A stretch of 64,000 nucleotides of DNA from contig JAHJKP010000048.1 of the NCBI GenBank assembly GCA_018821985.1, positions 1 to 64,000 of the forward strand, given 5' to 3'. Of the stretch, positions 44,254 to 54,521 are shown one piece after another. The stretch is from Pseudomonadota bacterium (lineage in GTDB: Bacteria > Desulfobacterota > Desulfobulbia > Desulfobulbales > Desulfocapsaceae). The notes beneath the pieces are model-generated. The model was not told the origin of the DNA and made no database searches. It saw only the letters and a program-made list of their open reading frames with translations. Both the position numbers and the translations under genes were made by a program. Position 1 is the first letter of the stretch, and each line of letters opens with the position of its first letter.

Positions 44254-45726
44254 ATGCCCATACAAACATACAACACCTTAAGCCGCAGGAAAGAACCTCT
44301 CAAACCGCTGGAGAACGGCCATATCAAACTCTATGTCTGCGGAATCACCTCCTATGATCTCTGCCACATAGGACACGCCAGATCAGCCCTTGCCTTCGAC
44401 ATGATCGTCCGCTATTTGCGCTATCGAGGGTATATCGTCACCTATATCCGTAACTTTACTGACATTGACGACAAAATCATCAACAGGGCAGCAGAACAGG
44501 GTACCAGTGCCAGCGCCCTGGCCCAGCGCTTTATCGATGAGTTTTATGTGGATATGGACAGGCTGGGTGTCGACCGCCCGACCCTTGAACCCCGTGCCAC
44601 TGAGCACATTCAGGAAATGATTGACCTGATTACAGAACTCATAGATAAAGGACTTGCCTATCCCTCAGGAACCGATGTCTATTATTCGGTGAATGGCTTT
44701 CCAGAGTACGGCAAGCTCTCGGGCCGCAACCTGGATGACATGCAGGCAGGCGCCCGCATCGCCATTAATGAGAACAAGACCAATCCCATGGACTTTGTCC
44801 TGTGGAAAGGGTCAAAACCCGGCGAACCGACCTGGGACAGCCCCTGGGGGCCAGGCCGTCCAGGCTGGCACATAGAATGCTCGGCCATGAGCCGGAAATA
44901 TCTGGGCGACACCTTTGACATCCATGGCGGCGGCAAGGATCTCATCTTCCCCCATCACGAAAATGAAGTGGCCCAAAGTGAAGGAGCCAGCGGCAAAAAA
45001 TTTGTCAACACCTGGATCCATCACGGATTTGTCACCATCAGCGATGAAAAGATGTCAAAATCGCTGGGCAATTTCCTCACTATCAGGGATGTGCTGAAAC
45101 ATTACCATCCAGAGGTCTTGCGTTTTTTCATCTTCTCCACCCACTATCGCAACCCTCTCGATTTTTCCGAAACTGCCATGGCGGACGCCACAGCTGGTCT
45201 TGACAGACTCTATGAATGCATGGCCACCATCGACGCTCTTAATGACGCCGGAATAAGCGAAGAAAAAACAGCGCTGGCCTCCCCAAAAGACAGCAAGAAA
45301 CTGCGCACCATTGAAGAACGTTTTCAGAAGGCGATGGACGATGATTTTAACACGGCCATGGCCATGGGCATCCTTTTTGATGCGGTCAAGGTCATCAATA
45401 AAATCTGTCAGCAACTTCCGGTAAATCCAAGCCAGCCAGATATAACCCTGCTGAAAGAAGCAGGGGCGCTCATTAAAAAATTAGCCGCTATCATGGGGCT
45501 ACTACAGGAAGACGCCAGAAGTTATCTCCAGCAGAAGAAGGCAGCCTTACTAAATGGTCTTGACATCAGTGAGCAGGAAATCCTACAATTGATTCAAGAA
45601 CGGAAAGATGCACGAGCGGTAAAAGACTGGGCTCGCGGCGACACTATCCGCGACCAGTTACTGGCCATGGGAATTGAGCTGAAGGATAGTTCAAGTGGCA
45701 CAACTTGGGAGATCAAACGGAGTTGA
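44254..45726 (+). CDS. cysS: Cysteinyl-tRNA synthetase
   Basis: A 490-residue class I synthetase. [19 protein letters not shown] includes the HIGH box and the first zinc cysteine, and KMSKSLGN is the ATP-binding signature. The length is as usual. It lies 7 bp ahead of the MEMO-family gene and divergent from the AmpG-like transporter. Confidence 0.97.
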   Translation: MPIQTYNTLSRRKEPLKPLENGHIKLYVCGITSYDLCHIGHARSALAFDMIVRYLRYRGYIVTYIRNFTDIDDKIINRAAEQGTSASALAQRFIDEFYVDMDRLGVDRPTLEPRATEHIQEMIDLITELIDKGLAYPSGTDVYYSVNGFPEYGKLSGRNLDDMQAGARIAINENKTNPMDFVLWKGSKPGEPTWDSPWGPGRPGWHIECSAMSRKYLGDTFDIHGGGKDLIFPHHENEVAQSEGASGKKFVNTWIHHGFVTISDEKMSKSLGNFLTIRDVLKHYHPEVLRFFIFSTHYRNPLDFSETAMADATAGLDRLYECMATIDALNDAGISEEKTALASPKDSKKLRTIEERFQKAMDDDFNTAMAMGILFDAVKVINKICQQLPVNPSQPDITLLKEAGALIKKLAAIMGLLQEDARSYLQQKKAALLNGLDISEQEILQLIQERKDARAVKDWARGDTIRDQLLAMGIELKDSSSGTTWEIKRS

Positions 45727-45733
45727 TATCATC

Positions 45734-46543
45734 ATGCATACCATAATCCGAAGACCAGCAGTGGCAGACCGTTTCTATCCTGGCAATCCGGATATTCTCT
45801 CCCGGGAAATCCAGGAGCTGACTCAATCCGCAACACCTGCACAGAAAGCCCATGCCGTTGTTTCACCACATGCAGGCTATATGTACTCAGGAGCTGTGGC
45901 CGGCGAAACCTTTGCCCAAGTGCGTGTCCCGGAAACAGTCATCATCCTGGGCCCCAATCATCACGGGCAGGGCGCACCGATAGCGCTCTCCACCACACCC
46001 TGGCAGATGCCAATGGGCCTGGTCCCCATTGACACTACCATTGCAGACGCCCTTCTCAAAACATGTTCCGTCATCACTGTAGATGAAACAGCCCACCGTT
46101 TTGAACACTCTCTGGAGGTACAGGTGCCTTTCCTGCAGGCAAGACAAAAAAACCTCTCCATCGTCCCTCTGGTCGTTTCACACATCTCCTACCCCCTTTG
46201 CCTGGAGGTGGGAACAGCCATTGCCAAGGTTATCGCCGAATCAGGCAAAGAGATCCTGATTGTGGCCTCCAGCGATATGACCCACTACGAACCGCGGACA
46301 GCAGCTGATAAAAAAGACCATTATGCCCTGAAGAAACTTGCCGACATGGATCCTTCCACCCTGTACCACGCAATTCTTGACTACAATATATCCATGTGTG
46401 GCATTATGCCGGTGACCATCGCCCTCATTGCAGCAAAGGCCCTTGGTGCGACAAAGACCGAGCTCGTGCGCTATACTGATTCCGGGGATGTAAGCGGCGA
46501 CACCAGTCAGGTTGTGGGCTATGCGGGAGTGATAATTTCCTGA
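45734..46543 (+). CDS. MEMO1-family protein (AmmeMemoRadiSam system protein B type)
   Basis: A protein of 269 residues of the MEMO fold, related to class III aromatic-ring dioxygenases. The metal-binding histidines occur in SPHAGYMYSG, GPNHHGQG and the SSDMTHYEP region. In other genomes these proteins accompany a radical-SAM enzyme and an AMMECR1 protein; neither is found near here, so either those genes lie elsewhere or the protein works alone. The ATG at 45734 is preceded by GGAG 12 bp upstream. Co-transcription with cysS is likely. Confidence 0.85.
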   Translation: MHTIIRRPAVADRFYPGNPDILSREIQELTQSATPAQKAHAVVSPHAGYMYSGAVAGETFAQVRVPETVIILGPNHHGQGAPIALSTTPWQMPMGLVPIDTTIADALLKTCSVITVDETAHRFEHSLEVQVPFLQARQKNLSIVPLVVSHISYPLCLEVGTAIAKVIAESGKEILIVASSDMTHYEPRTAADKKDHYALKKLADMDPSTLYHAILDYNISMCGIMPVTIALIAAKALGATKTELVRYTDSGDVSGDTSQVVGYAGVIIS

Positions 46544-46633
46544 TGGTTCCTTATTCCGTCCTCTTTTTCCTTGACAGAAGGGCAGAGATTTTCTAAATAA
46601 ACAAATTCATTGCGTTATCATCGTATCACCTGC

Positions 46634-46707
46634 TGGGGGATGGTCTAATGGTAAGACAGCGGACTCTGACTCCGCTTATCGAGGTTCGAGCCCTCGTCCC
46701 CCAGCCA
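46634..46707 (+). tRNA. tRNA-Gln (anticodon CTG)
   Basis: A complete cloverleaf can be drawn: acceptor TGGGGGA / TCCCCCA, anticodon stem GCGGA / TCCGC with loop CTCTGAC, T arm CGAGG / CCTCG. The CCA end is encoded. Confidence 0.95.
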
Positions 46708-46893
46708 CTTTGATACTTCCATCCCTTGAATATTTGGGGAAGAAAGACGAAAAGTTCTATCACTTCTGGCCTCGCCGCAGTAAAAGATTTCCCCATTACC
46801 AACTTCCACGATTGAGTCTCCACGCTATCTGCAGATACCGGGAACACTCTTTTTTCTGATCGTCTCATCCAGCGGCCGAAGCCCATACAGGAG

Positions 46894-47292
46894 TCATCCA
46901 TAAAGTCTGTCAAAGGTGTTGACATCCACCTTCCCCAGAAAAATCCTGGTGCAGAGCAGGATGTTACGAGAAGTATCACCAGCCTGGATGCGTAACAACC
47001 CTTCCCTGATGATAATCTTTTTCAACAATTCCCTACCATTCGACTCGTTATAATAGATGTCCGAGTCCAAGATGTCTCTGACAATCTCAGCCTCACTCTG
47101 ATCAATAATCAACTGCAGACCGATCCGAAAAAAACGATCCTCAATACTCGATTGTTCTTCTTCCAATGACAGAATGCCTCTTTTTTTAGCCTTGTCACCC
47201 AGATCTTTCAGGGATCTGACAATAGAGACCAATGATTCCTGGTCCTCCTGACTGCAGGCGGATTTGGCCGCCAAAGCAAGATCTCGTAACAT
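46894..47292 (-). CDS. MotA-like cytosolic protein lacking membrane segments
   Basis: A 132-residue protein with an AAGGAG site before its ATG. KKRGILSLEEEQSSIEDRFFRIGLQLIIDQS (about 36-66) resembles the cytosolic loop of the flagellar stator protein MotA. REGLLRIQAGDTSRN (about 96-110) resembles the segment of MotA that follows its fourth membrane helix. In MotA these are separated by two membrane helices; here they are joined with nothing hydrophobic between. It could interfere with or regulate the stator, or have another role. No flagellar gene is near. Confidence 0.65.
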   Translation of the reverse strand: MLRDLALAAKSACSQEDQESLVSIVRSLKDLGDKAKKRGILSLEEEQSSIEDRFFRIGLQLIIDQSEAEIVRDILDSDIYYNESNGRELLKKIIIREGLLRIQAGDTSRNILLCTRIFLGKVDVNTFDRLYG

Positions 47293-47539
47293 GATGCTCC
47301 TTATTCTACATCTTTAGAAATAACATTAATTTCCAACGATACTCCTCCCACAGAGCAGGAGGTATCAGCCCCCCATAAAGCAGGGCCAACACATACAGAG
47401 CCCCCCACAGGAGCCGCTTAACATGAACACAACTGGCCACTTATTTCAACCGAATCGGTGAATCTATCAGCGTCCTGCACTAGAAGTGGAAGGTTTATGG
47501 CTAACTAAACCGGTACACTTGCAAGCTACAATCCGTGTT

Positions 47540-48637
47540 CTATTTTAACGCCAAATAATCAGTATACCCAACCGCATCTCCACCATAAAAAGTGGCGCGG
47601 TTGTATTTATTCAACGGCTCATTGAGCTTCAAGCGTTCCGGCAAGTCGGGATTGGCGATAAAGATACGTCCAAAGGCTACCGCATCCACCAACCCGCTTT
47701 CAACCGCACGGATAGCATCCTCGCGATTGTATCCCCCGGCTGAGATGAAAACCCCTTTAAAGAGTTTACGAAAAAGCTGCGACGTACTCGGAGCATCTTC
47801 ATAAACAGCATCTCCTCCGCCCGCACCAGTCGCACGCGGTTCGATCAAATGTGCATAGCCAATTCCTCGGAGGCTAAGTTGTTCAAGCACATACATAAAA
47901 AGTTTAACCGGATCAGAATCGCTCATATCGTTAAATGTCCCGTAAGGGGATAAACGCACGCCGACCCGGTTCGTCGTCCACACATGTGTAACGGCATCCA
48001 CCACTTCCAGAAGTAGCCGGGCACGGTTCTTAATGGTGCCGCCATAAGCATCTTTGCGTTTATTCGAGCCGTCCTGAAGAAACTGATCAAGCAGATAGCC
48101 GTTGGCACCATGTACCTCCACACCGTCGAAACCGGCAGCCTTGGCATTCTCCGCAGCTTTTTTGTAATCGGCAACAAGTCCGGGAATCTCATTTAATTCC
48201 AGCTCCCGGGGCGTCTCAAAAGGCAGCTGCTGCCAATCAGCAGTCATGGTCATACCCGCCGGTTGAATTGCCGACGGGGCAACTGGCAAGCCTTCAGCGG
48301 GATGGAATGAAGAGTGCGAGATACGCCCGACATGCCACAATTGCAAAAAAATCTTTCCACCCTTTTCATGCACAGCGTCCGTTACAAGCTTCCAACCAGC
48401 GACCTGCTCGGCGGAATAAATGCCAGGAGTTGCCGGATATCCCTGACCATGCGGCGTAATCTGGCTCGCTTCGGAAATAATCAACCCTGCCGAACTGCGC
48501 TGGCCATAATACTCAGCGTTCAAGGCATGGGGAATATTACCCGGCTGCTTACTGCGCATGCGCGTTAACGGTGCCATAACAATACGGTTATTTAAAGTAA
48601 GATCTCCCAGCTGTAACGTATCGAATAACGTACTCAT
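47540..48637 (-). CDS. Old Yellow Enzyme-family alkene reductase
   Basis: A 365-residue FMN enzyme of the NemA/OYE family that reduces activated alkenes, N-ethylmaleimide or nitrate esters with NAD(P)H. The N terminus with DLTLNNRIVMAPLTRMRS, the catalytic pair in VHGANGYLLDQFL and the FMN-binding RIFIANPDLPERL region near the end are typical. AGGAGG lies 7 bp upstream of the ATG at 48637. It stands alone between long gaps. It might be acquired, but no flanking mobile feature is seen. Confidence 0.93.
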   Translation of the reverse strand: MSTLFDTLQLGDLTLNNRIVMAPLTRMRSKQPGNIPHALNAEYYGQRSSAGLIISEASQITPHGQGYPATPGIYSAEQVAGWKLVTDAVHEKGGKIFLQLWHVGRISHSSFHPAEGLPVAPSAIQPAGMTMTADWQQLPFETPRELELNEIPGLVADYKKAAENAKAAGFDGVEVHGANGYLLDQFLQDGSNKRKDAYGGTIKNRARLLLEVVDAVTHVWTTNRVGVRLSPYGTFNDMSDSDPVKLFMYVLEQLSLRGIGYAHLIEPRATGAGGGDAVYEDAPSTSQLFRKLFKGVFISAGGYNREDAIRAVESGLVDAVAFGRIFIANPDLPERLKLNEPLNKYNRATFYGGDAVGYTDYLALK

Positions 48638-49000
48638 TGTAATCCTCCTGAATAAATAGTTAGGCATAGCATGAGGGCACTTAGGATTTCCACTCTTTAT
48701 GATATCTGATGTCCGTGGACTATTCTACTCTTAATGATATAGCTTCCACAAGGTGTATATAGATACCAATCCTGGTCCTGTTTTTTCTCTGAATACCAAT
48801 ATATTATACAAAGTCATTCGGTTAGTATGTCAAGAATGGCAGTACCAAAAAATGCAAGGAAAAGAAATGACAAGCAGTGAGGCGGGAATTAACTTTGCAA
48901 ATTCGTTACAGATATTTCCAATATGGCCACTTTCCGTTTGAAGAAAGCGATCTTATTACTTCCAAGCGATATTGATTTTGCCCACCACAAAATTCAGCAC
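48638..49000. other. Non-coding gap upstream of the Old Yellow Enzyme gene
   Basis: The 363 bases are AT-rich. It must hold the promoter of the reductase gene, but none stands out. A 62-codon frame at 48753-48941 has no similarity or good ribosome site and was not accepted. Confidence 0.35.
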
Positions 49001-49032
49001 AAAAAAAGGGACTACGAGAAAATCGTAGTCCC
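49001..49032 (-). terminator. Rho-independent terminator of tRNA-Pro
   Basis: A 10-bp stem GGGACTACGA / TCGTAGTCCC with a five-base loop is followed on the minus strand by seven T residues, 10 bp after the tRNA. Confidence 0.9.
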
Positions 49033-49042
49033 TTGAATTTAC

Positions 49043-49119
49043 TGGTCGGGGTGAGAGGATTTGAACCTCCGACCACTTGGCCCCCAGCCAAGTGCGCTAC
49101 CAGACTGCGCTACACCCCG
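49043..49119 (-). tRNA. tRNA-Pro (anticodon GGG)
   Basis: On the minus strand, acceptor CGGGGTG / CACCCCG, anticodon stem CTTGG / CCAAG with loop CTGGGGG. The T loop TTCAAAT is normal and the CCA end is encoded. Confidence 0.95.
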
Positions 49120-49194
49120 TAAAACAACATCATGGTATGTACCATGGCTTTTTCCTGCTGTCAACAGAAGCTCAATGACAGAGGATCTTTCAGC

Positions 49195-49557
49195 TTATCC
49201 CTTATCCTTTCCCTTGTCATTCAACAAGGCACTCATCTCAAGAAGCTCTGTTTTTATCTGTTCCAGACATCCAGATGTTTTCTGCGGCACAACAGATTGG
49301 TCAATCACCGCCTGGCCACTTTCAAGAAATTTTCTTGCCCCGGCAATGGTATATCCCTGTTCGTGCAAAAGTGCCTTGACCGTAAGAACAGTATCGACAT
49401 CAACACGTCGATAAAGACGCTGCTGAGAGTTCGCCCGCTTGGGTCGAATTGAGGGAAATTCAGTCTCCCAATAGCGCAGAACATGGGTTGCAACCCCAGC
49501 CAGTTGGCTCACCTCACCGATCTTAAAATAAAGCTTGTCCGGTATTTCAGGTCTCAT
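49195..49557 (-). CDS. MerR-family transcriptional regulator
   Basis: A protein of 120 residues with an N-terminal winged-helix MerR domain (KIGEVSQLAGVATHVLRYWETEFP) and a short helical dimerisation tail. No ligand-binding domain is present. It lies 30 bp after ihfA in the thrS operon; a small MerR protein next to ihfA is common in deltaproteobacteria. The target is unknown. Confidence 0.88.
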   Translation of the reverse strand: MRPEIPDKLYFKIGEVSQLAGVATHVLRYWETEFPSIRPKRANSQQRLYRRVDVDTVLTVKALLHEQGYTIAGARKFLESGQAVIDQSVVPQKTSGCLEQIKTELLEMSALLNDKGKDKG

Positions 49558-49587
49558 CTCAAGGCTGCCCCTATCAAAATTTAAAAA

Positions 49588-49878
49588 TTATTCGTTAATC
49601 TGCTCCCTTAATCTTTTACTGGGACGAAATGTTACCATCTGCCGTGACTTAATGGTAATAGTCTCTCCTGTACGGGGGTTCCGTCCCCGCCTGGGATGTT
49701 TGTCCCGAACCGTAAAGGTCCCGAAATGGACAAGTTTGATGGAATTTGCATCAAGGAGAGAGAGCTTCATTCGCTCAAGAAAAGCATCCACCAAGGCAGC
49801 ACAGCTATTCTGTGAATAGCCAAGCTGCCCATTAATGACCTCTGCCAATTCCTTACGGGTAAGATTATCCATATTCAT
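49588..49878 (-). CDS. ihfA: Integration host factor, alpha subunit
   Basis: A 96-residue HU/IHF-type DNA-bending protein, with the RKELAEVINGQLGYS N terminus and the DNA-binding arm GRNPRTGETITIKSRQMVTFRPSK. It is assigned to the alpha subunit from its place behind pheT, as in many proteobacteria. The start MNMDNL at 49878 has AAGG nearby upstream and directly follows the pheT stop. Confidence 0.9.
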   Translation of the reverse strand: MNMDNLTRKELAEVINGQLGYSQNSCAALVDAFLERMKLSLLDANSIKLVHFGTFTVRDKHPRRGRNPRTGETITIKSRQMVTFRPSKRLREQINE

Positions 49879-49879
49879 A

Positions 49880-52324
49880 TCATCCTTCTCTGAGGGTTCC
49901 TTCAAATTTTGAACCCAGCATGTTGACTATTTTTACGTGAACCTTTTCCACATTTTTTTCGGTAAGCGTTTTCTGGGCAGAACGGTAGGTCACCGATAAG
50001 GCGACGCTCTTATAACCCTGCTGTATCTTACTCCCCTGATATACGTCAAAAATTTCACACTGTTCAATAAGCGGTTCTCTCGTCTGCAGCACAGCATCAA
50101 CCAGCGCCCCTGCGGCCACATGCTCCGGCACCAGCATCGCGATATCACGATTGACAGCAGGGAAGACAGGAAGCGAGGTAAAGTTTTTGGCCACAGAACG
50201 CAATTGGCAGAGGGCGTCAAGATCAAGATCAAAAAAGAACACATCCTGTTTGATCCCAAATTTTCTAAGAACACCAGGAATGATCCTGGCAAGGTAGCCC
50301 ACTTCATGCTCTCCATCCTTGATGACAAGAAATTGCAGGGGATCAGTGAATGATTCCATTCTGCCCTGCTCAGGAAGAGCAAAACTGAGCGGAGCAAGCA
50401 CCCCGACTCCTAAAAAACGCAGTTCATGGAGAAGACATTCCACGGCACCCTTGGCATCAAGGATATCAACATCCTGCTCTTTGAAATGGTAGTGAGAAGA
50501 TTCACCGAATCGATTACCACTTAACACCCCGGCACATCGTGTCTTTTCCAAGGGCTGTTCATTATCACCCGTGGGGGTAAAAACTTTGCCGATCTCAAAG
50601 AGTTTAATTGCACCCTTCTGAAAATTAATATTGCGCTGGACATTTTCAAGGAGACCCGGCAGGAGCATGGTACGCATTACGGACTGTTCTTCGTTCAAGG
50701 GATTGATCAGTCGAACGAAACGACAGCGGGGATCATCCTCTGCAAGTCCAAGCCACTGCAGATGTTTTTCAGCGCTAAAACTATAATTAATAGCCTCGAA
50801 ATAACCGATTCCAGTAAGCAGTGTACCGATTTCTGCCCTGATGGTTCTACTTGTATCCCGCTCTGGATACCTCAACTGAACGGTAGGCAGTGTTGTGGGG
50901 ATAGTATTATAACCAATCAGCCTGGCAACTTCTTCCACCAAATCGACTTCGCGCTCTATATCAACGCGGAACGAGGGAGCCCCCACCCACAGGCTGTCGG
51001 CATCTTTCTGTTTGCAGCGGAAACCAATGGAGGTCAAGGCCTTTTCGATTATTTCGTAGTCCAGAGGGATACCAAGGAGGTCCGATGTTCTTTTAATACG
51101 CAGGGTGAGCGTATTAAAAGGCTTCTGGCCATAATATTTGTCGACGCCACCGAGTTCCGCAGTCCCGCCGGCTATATCGCAGAGCAGCATGACGGCCCGT
51201 TCCATGGCCAACAGACAACCGCCAGGATCAACACCTCGCTCAAACCGGTAGGAGGCCTCCGATGACAGGTTCAGCTTGCGCGCAGTCTTTCTGATGGAAA
51301 TAGAATTAAAGCAGGCGCTCTCAAGAAGAATAGTCGTGGTCGAATCACTTACCTCTGAGTTCATTCCACCCATGATTCCAGCCACGGCGACAGGTTGCTC
51401 GCCATCACAGATCATCAGCATGTCTGGATCAAGCTTCCGGACGACACCATCGAGGGTGGTAAAATCCGTCTCATTCTTGCGGGGATGGCGAACAACAATC
51501 TTTTTATCGGCCAGTTTATGAAAATCAAAGGCATGCAGGGGTTGCCCATATTCCATCATCACCAGATTGGTGATATCAACCACATTATTGATCGGGCGCA
51601 GCCCTATAGACAGAAGACGTTTACGCAGCCACCAGGGTGACGGACCAATGGTAACCCCGGTAACAAGCCTGGCACCATAACGAGGACAGAGTTCAGAAGA
51701 TTCAATCTCCACGGAAAATGCAGCCGTCGAGGGTTGCGCCTCAACACTTTCAACCGGCAGGATCAAGGGCCTGCCGATAACTCCGGCAACCTCTCTGGCG
51801 ATACCGATGACAGAGGCACAGTCAGGCCGGTTGGGGGTCAAATCAACCTCAACCAGGGTATCGTTTAATCCGAGGGCCTCGATAAATGACTGTCCCTGAG
51901 GGATATCCGCGGGCAGTTCCATGATCCCGCTATGTCTGGTGCTGAGTCCAAGTTCCCGTTCGGAACAGAGCATGCCAAAGGATTCTATCCCCCGCACCTT
52001 TGATTTTTTAATTTTTATACCGCCGGGCAGAGTCGTGCCGGGCAGGGCAATGGCGGTCACCAGACCTGCTCGGACATTGGGGGCACCGCAGACAATCTGC
52101 AAGGTCTCAGCACCGACGGCAACCTGGCACAGACTTAAGGAATCGGCATCAGGATGACGCTCTACCGAGACAACCAGCGCGGTTTTAATGGGTGCCAAGT
52201 CCTGAAAGATCTCGGTTACCGCATCAACCTCAAGACCAAGCATCGTCAAGTGATCAGCCAGCTCCGCAGAGGTGACCCCTTCGGTATCTACATACTCATT
52301 TAACCAGTCAATGGTGAACTTCAT
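49880..52324 (-). CDS. pheT: Phenylalanyl-tRNA synthetase, beta subunit
   Basis: An 814-residue subunit with the N-terminal FTIDWLNEYV, the tRNA-binding EMAP-like domain, the B3/B4 editing region and the C-terminal anticodon-binding fold. It works with PheS. The ATG at 52324 is chosen over an in-frame TTG three codons upstream. Confidence 0.97.
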   Translation of the reverse strand: MKFTIDWLNEYVDTEGVTSAELADHLTMLGLEVDAVTEIFQDLAPIKTALVVSVERHPDADSLSLCQVAVGAETLQIVCGAPNVRAGLVTAIALPGTTLPGGIKIKKSKVRGIESFGMLCSERELGLSTRHSGIMELPADIPQGQSFIEALGLNDTLVEVDLTPNRPDCASVIGIAREVAGVIGRPLILPVESVEAQPSTAAFSVEIESSELCPRYGARLVTGVTIGPSPWWLRKRLLSIGLRPINNVVDITNLVMMEYGQPLHAFDFHKLADKKIVVRHPRKNETDFTTLDGVVRKLDPDMLMICDGEQPVAVAGIMGGMNSEVSDSTTTILLESACFNSISIRKTARKLNLSSEASYRFERGVDPGGCLLAMERAVMLLCDIAGGTAELGGVDKYYGQKPFNTLTLRIKRTSDLLGIPLDYEIIEKALTSIGFRCKQKDADSLWVGAPSFRVDIEREVDLVEEVARLIGYNTIPTTLPTVQLRYPERDTSRTIRAEIGTLLTGIGYFEAINYSFSAEKHLQWLGLAEDDPRCRFVRLINPLNEEQSVMRTMLLPGLLENVQRNINFQKGAIKLFEIGKVFTPTGDNEQPLEKTRCAGVLSGNRFGESSHYHFKEQDVDILDAKGAVECLLHELRFLGVGVLAPLSFALPEQGRMESFTDPLQFLVIKDGEHEVGYLARIIPGVLRKFGIKQDVFFFDLDLDALCQLRSVAKNFTSLPVFPAVNRDIAMLVPEHVAAGALVDAVLQTREPLIEQCEIFDVYQGSKIQQGYKSVALSVTYRSAQKTLTEKNVEKVHVKIVNMLGSKFEGTLREG

Positions 52325-52476
52325 GACATTCAATCATCTGTATAAAAAGAGAAGACTGCCTTTAAGACAGCCATACGTCCAGCAGATCTGGATTGTGCAT
52401 TGTAAAAAACACAGAACTGTTTTTTCAACTCACTAAGCTTCGTTCAAGAATAGCCGTAACATTAAAATGCCGTGAT

Positions 52477-52539
52477 CGGCATAAAGAGCCGTAACGAAAT
52501 AGTCAAAAAAAGTAACGTATATTTCGTAACGTCTTCTAA
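52477..52539 (+). repeat. Dispersed 62-bp inverted-repeat element, copy C
   Basis: It runs from CGGCATAAAGAGCCGTAACG to TTTCGTAACGTCTTCTAA and has the same arms and order as copies A and B, with more differences. It ends at the pheS stop codon, in the gap between pheS and pheT. Confidence 0.65.
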
Positions 52540-53552
52540 AATTGTGACAGGAAGCGCAAATCGTTTTCGTAATAGAGCCGGATATCATTGATCCCGTATT
52601 TGAGCATGGCAATACGTTCAATACCCAGGCCAAAGGCGAAACCACTGTAGATTTCAGGGTCATAACCAACCATTTTAAAGACTTCAGGATCTATCATTCC
52701 GGCACCAAGAATCTCCAGCCATCCTGTCTGTTTACAAACCCGGCACCCTGAGCCTCCGCAGATAACACAGGCAATGTCCACCTCGGCGCTGGGTTCTGTA
52801 AAGGGAAAGAAACTTGGCCGGAATCGCAGGTCCAGATCCTTATCAAACATCTTTTGGGTAAAGACGGTAAGTATCCCTTTCAGGTCAGCAAAAGAAACTT
52901 TGGTATCAACAAGAAAACCTTCCACCTGATGGAACATCGGGGTATGGGTAATATCAGAATCACAGCGATAGACCTTTCCCGGGGCAATTACCCGGAGGGG
53001 GGGCTGCTGGCTTTCCATAATCCTGGCCTGCATGGGTGAGGTATGAGTGCGCAGGAGAATCGAGTCACTGACATAAAAGGTGTCATGCATATCTCTGGCT
53101 GGATGATGCGCCGGGATATTCAGGGCCTCAAAATTATAATGGTCATGCTCAACATCAGGACCCTCGGCTACGGAAAAGCCCAAGGCCTCAAAAATCGAGC
53201 ACACCTCATTCATGATCTGAGTCACCGGATGCAGGCGGCCTCTCTCCGGATATCGGCCCGGCAAGGAGAGATCAATCAAAGCTGCCCCCTTTGTTCCGGA
53301 CTGAGGACTACTGCCAAGCACCGCCTTTTTCTCAGCAAAGACTTTCTCAATCTCTGCCTTGATAGTGTTAGCCAATTGACCAAGACGGGGTCTTTCTTCG
53401 GGGCTCACAGCGCCAAGCTCACGCATGATGACACTGAACTGTCCCTTACGACCGAGATAACGAATACGAAAATCTTCCAACTGCCCTTGCTCGGCAATCT
53501 GGTCAAGATTTTTTCTGGCTTCGGCCTGTAGACTGAGTAGCTCTTGCTCCAT
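52536..53552 (-). CDS. pheS: Phenylalanyl-tRNA synthetase, alpha subunit
   Basis: A class II synthetase subunit of 338 residues with an N-terminal coiled coil, motif 2 in TSPMQARIM...[16 protein letters not shown] and motif 3 [14 protein letters not shown]. It forms the alpha2-beta2 enzyme with PheT. The pheS-pheT gap is unusually long (about 210 bp) because of repeat copy C. Confidence 0.97.
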   Translation of the reverse strand: MEQELLSLQAEARKNLDQIAEQGQLEDFRIRYLGRKGQFSVIMRELGAVSPEERPRLGQLANTIKAEIEKVFAEKKAVLGSSPQSGTKGAALIDLSLPGRYPERGRLHPVTQIMNEVCSIFEALGFSVAEGPDVEHDHYNFEALNIPAHHPARDMHDTFYVSDSILLRTHTSPMQARIMESQQPPLRVIAPGKVYRCDSDITHTPMFHQVEGFLVDTKVSFADLKGILTVFTQKMFDKDLDLRFRPSFFPFTEPSAEVDIACVICGGSGCRVCKQTGWLEILGAGMIDPEVFKMVGYDPEIYSGFAFGLGIERIAMLKYGINDIRLYYENDLRFLSQF

Positions 53553-53733
53553 GACTCTCAAATAATGTAGATGCTTATTAAACCGCTGTGAATAAAAGGT
53601 CCTGTATCCTTCATACCAGGAACGGAATCAGTAATAGCATGGGGGGACACTCTACCCCTAAAACAACATGCCGGTTTCGATGGACATCAAAACCGGCATA
53701 TACTTACACACTTCCCCTCTCAGGCAAGAAGGA

Positions 53734-54090
53734 TCAAGCGTTGGCTGTTACTGCTAACTTTACCACTTCCGAAAAAGCAGCCGCATCAAGGATGGCCATA
53801 TTGGAGAGGACCTTCCGATCCAGTTCAATCCCAGCTTTTTTCAAACCGCTGATAAGCCGGCTGTAGCTGATGTCATTCATATGGGCACCGGCATTGATAC
53901 GGGCAATCCACAAACGGCGGAAATCACGTTTTTTGGTCCGTCTGTCTCTGTAGGCATAAACAAGTGCCCGGTCAACGGCCTCTGTGGCTGTACGATAAAG
54001 ACGACTACGTCCACCTCTGAAACCCTTGGCCAGTTTCAATACTTTATTTCTTCTTCTTCGGGCTTTAAAGCCTCTTGTCGCGCGTGGCAT
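53734..54090 (-). CDS. rplT: 50S ribosomal protein L20
   Basis: A protein of 118 residues with the basic N-terminal tail [21 protein letters not shown], the expected size. AAAGGAG precedes the start. L20 in other bacteria represses the infC-rpmI-rplT unit by binding its own message; no such structure was identified here. Confidence 0.98.
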   Translation of the reverse strand: MPRATRGFKARRRRNKVLKLAKGFRGGRSRLYRTATEAVDRALVYAYRDRRTKKRDFRRLWIARINAGAHMNDISYSRLISGLKKAGIELDRKVLSNMAILDAAAFSEVVKLAVTANA

Positions 54091-54194
54091 TTTCTACTCC
54101 TTTTGGCTCTATTGTCCTTGATAATAAAGAACAACAGGAAAAACTAAAATGTTTAAACAATCTCTTTAACTAACAGCCATACATAGGAGGAATA

Positions 54195-54392
54195 TTACAG
54201 GTATGGTAAAATCCTGCGAATTCCTTTGACATCAGCGCAATTCACAAGAGCTGATTTTCTCAGATTACGCTTTCTCTTAGTGGTTTTTTTAGTCAGAATG
54301 TGGCTGGTATAAGCCTTACCGCGTTTAATCTGTCCTGATCCGGTCACCTTGAAACGCTTAGCTGCGCCTCTTTTCGTTTTCATCTTTGGCAT
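54195..54392 (-). CDS. rpmI: 50S ribosomal protein L35
   Basis: A 65-residue protein, starting [15 protein letters not shown] and rich in lysine and arginine. AAGGAG precedes the ATG at 54392 at normal distance. Confidence 0.97.
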   Translation of the reverse strand: MPKMKTKRGAAKRFKVTGSGQIKRGKAYTSHILTKKTTKRKRNLRKSALVNCADVKGIRRILPYL

Positions 54393-54521
54393 AATAGTGC
54401 TCCTTTCCACTTCCTATAGGTACTGCATAACATACTTTATCCAAAAAATGCCATGCAGCTTATATTCAGTATTGTCTAATTTCTGATAGAATAAATTATT
54501 TCAGCTCTTTTATCAACACTC

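Noticed and set aside
47293-47539. A possible mobile-element scar around the Old Yellow Enzyme gene.
   Set aside because: No inverted ends, target duplication or integrase was found; only an unusual isolated position.
48753-48941. A 62-codon frame upstream of the Old Yellow Enzyme gene.
   Set aside because: AT-rich, no ribosome site and no similarity recognised; probably chance.
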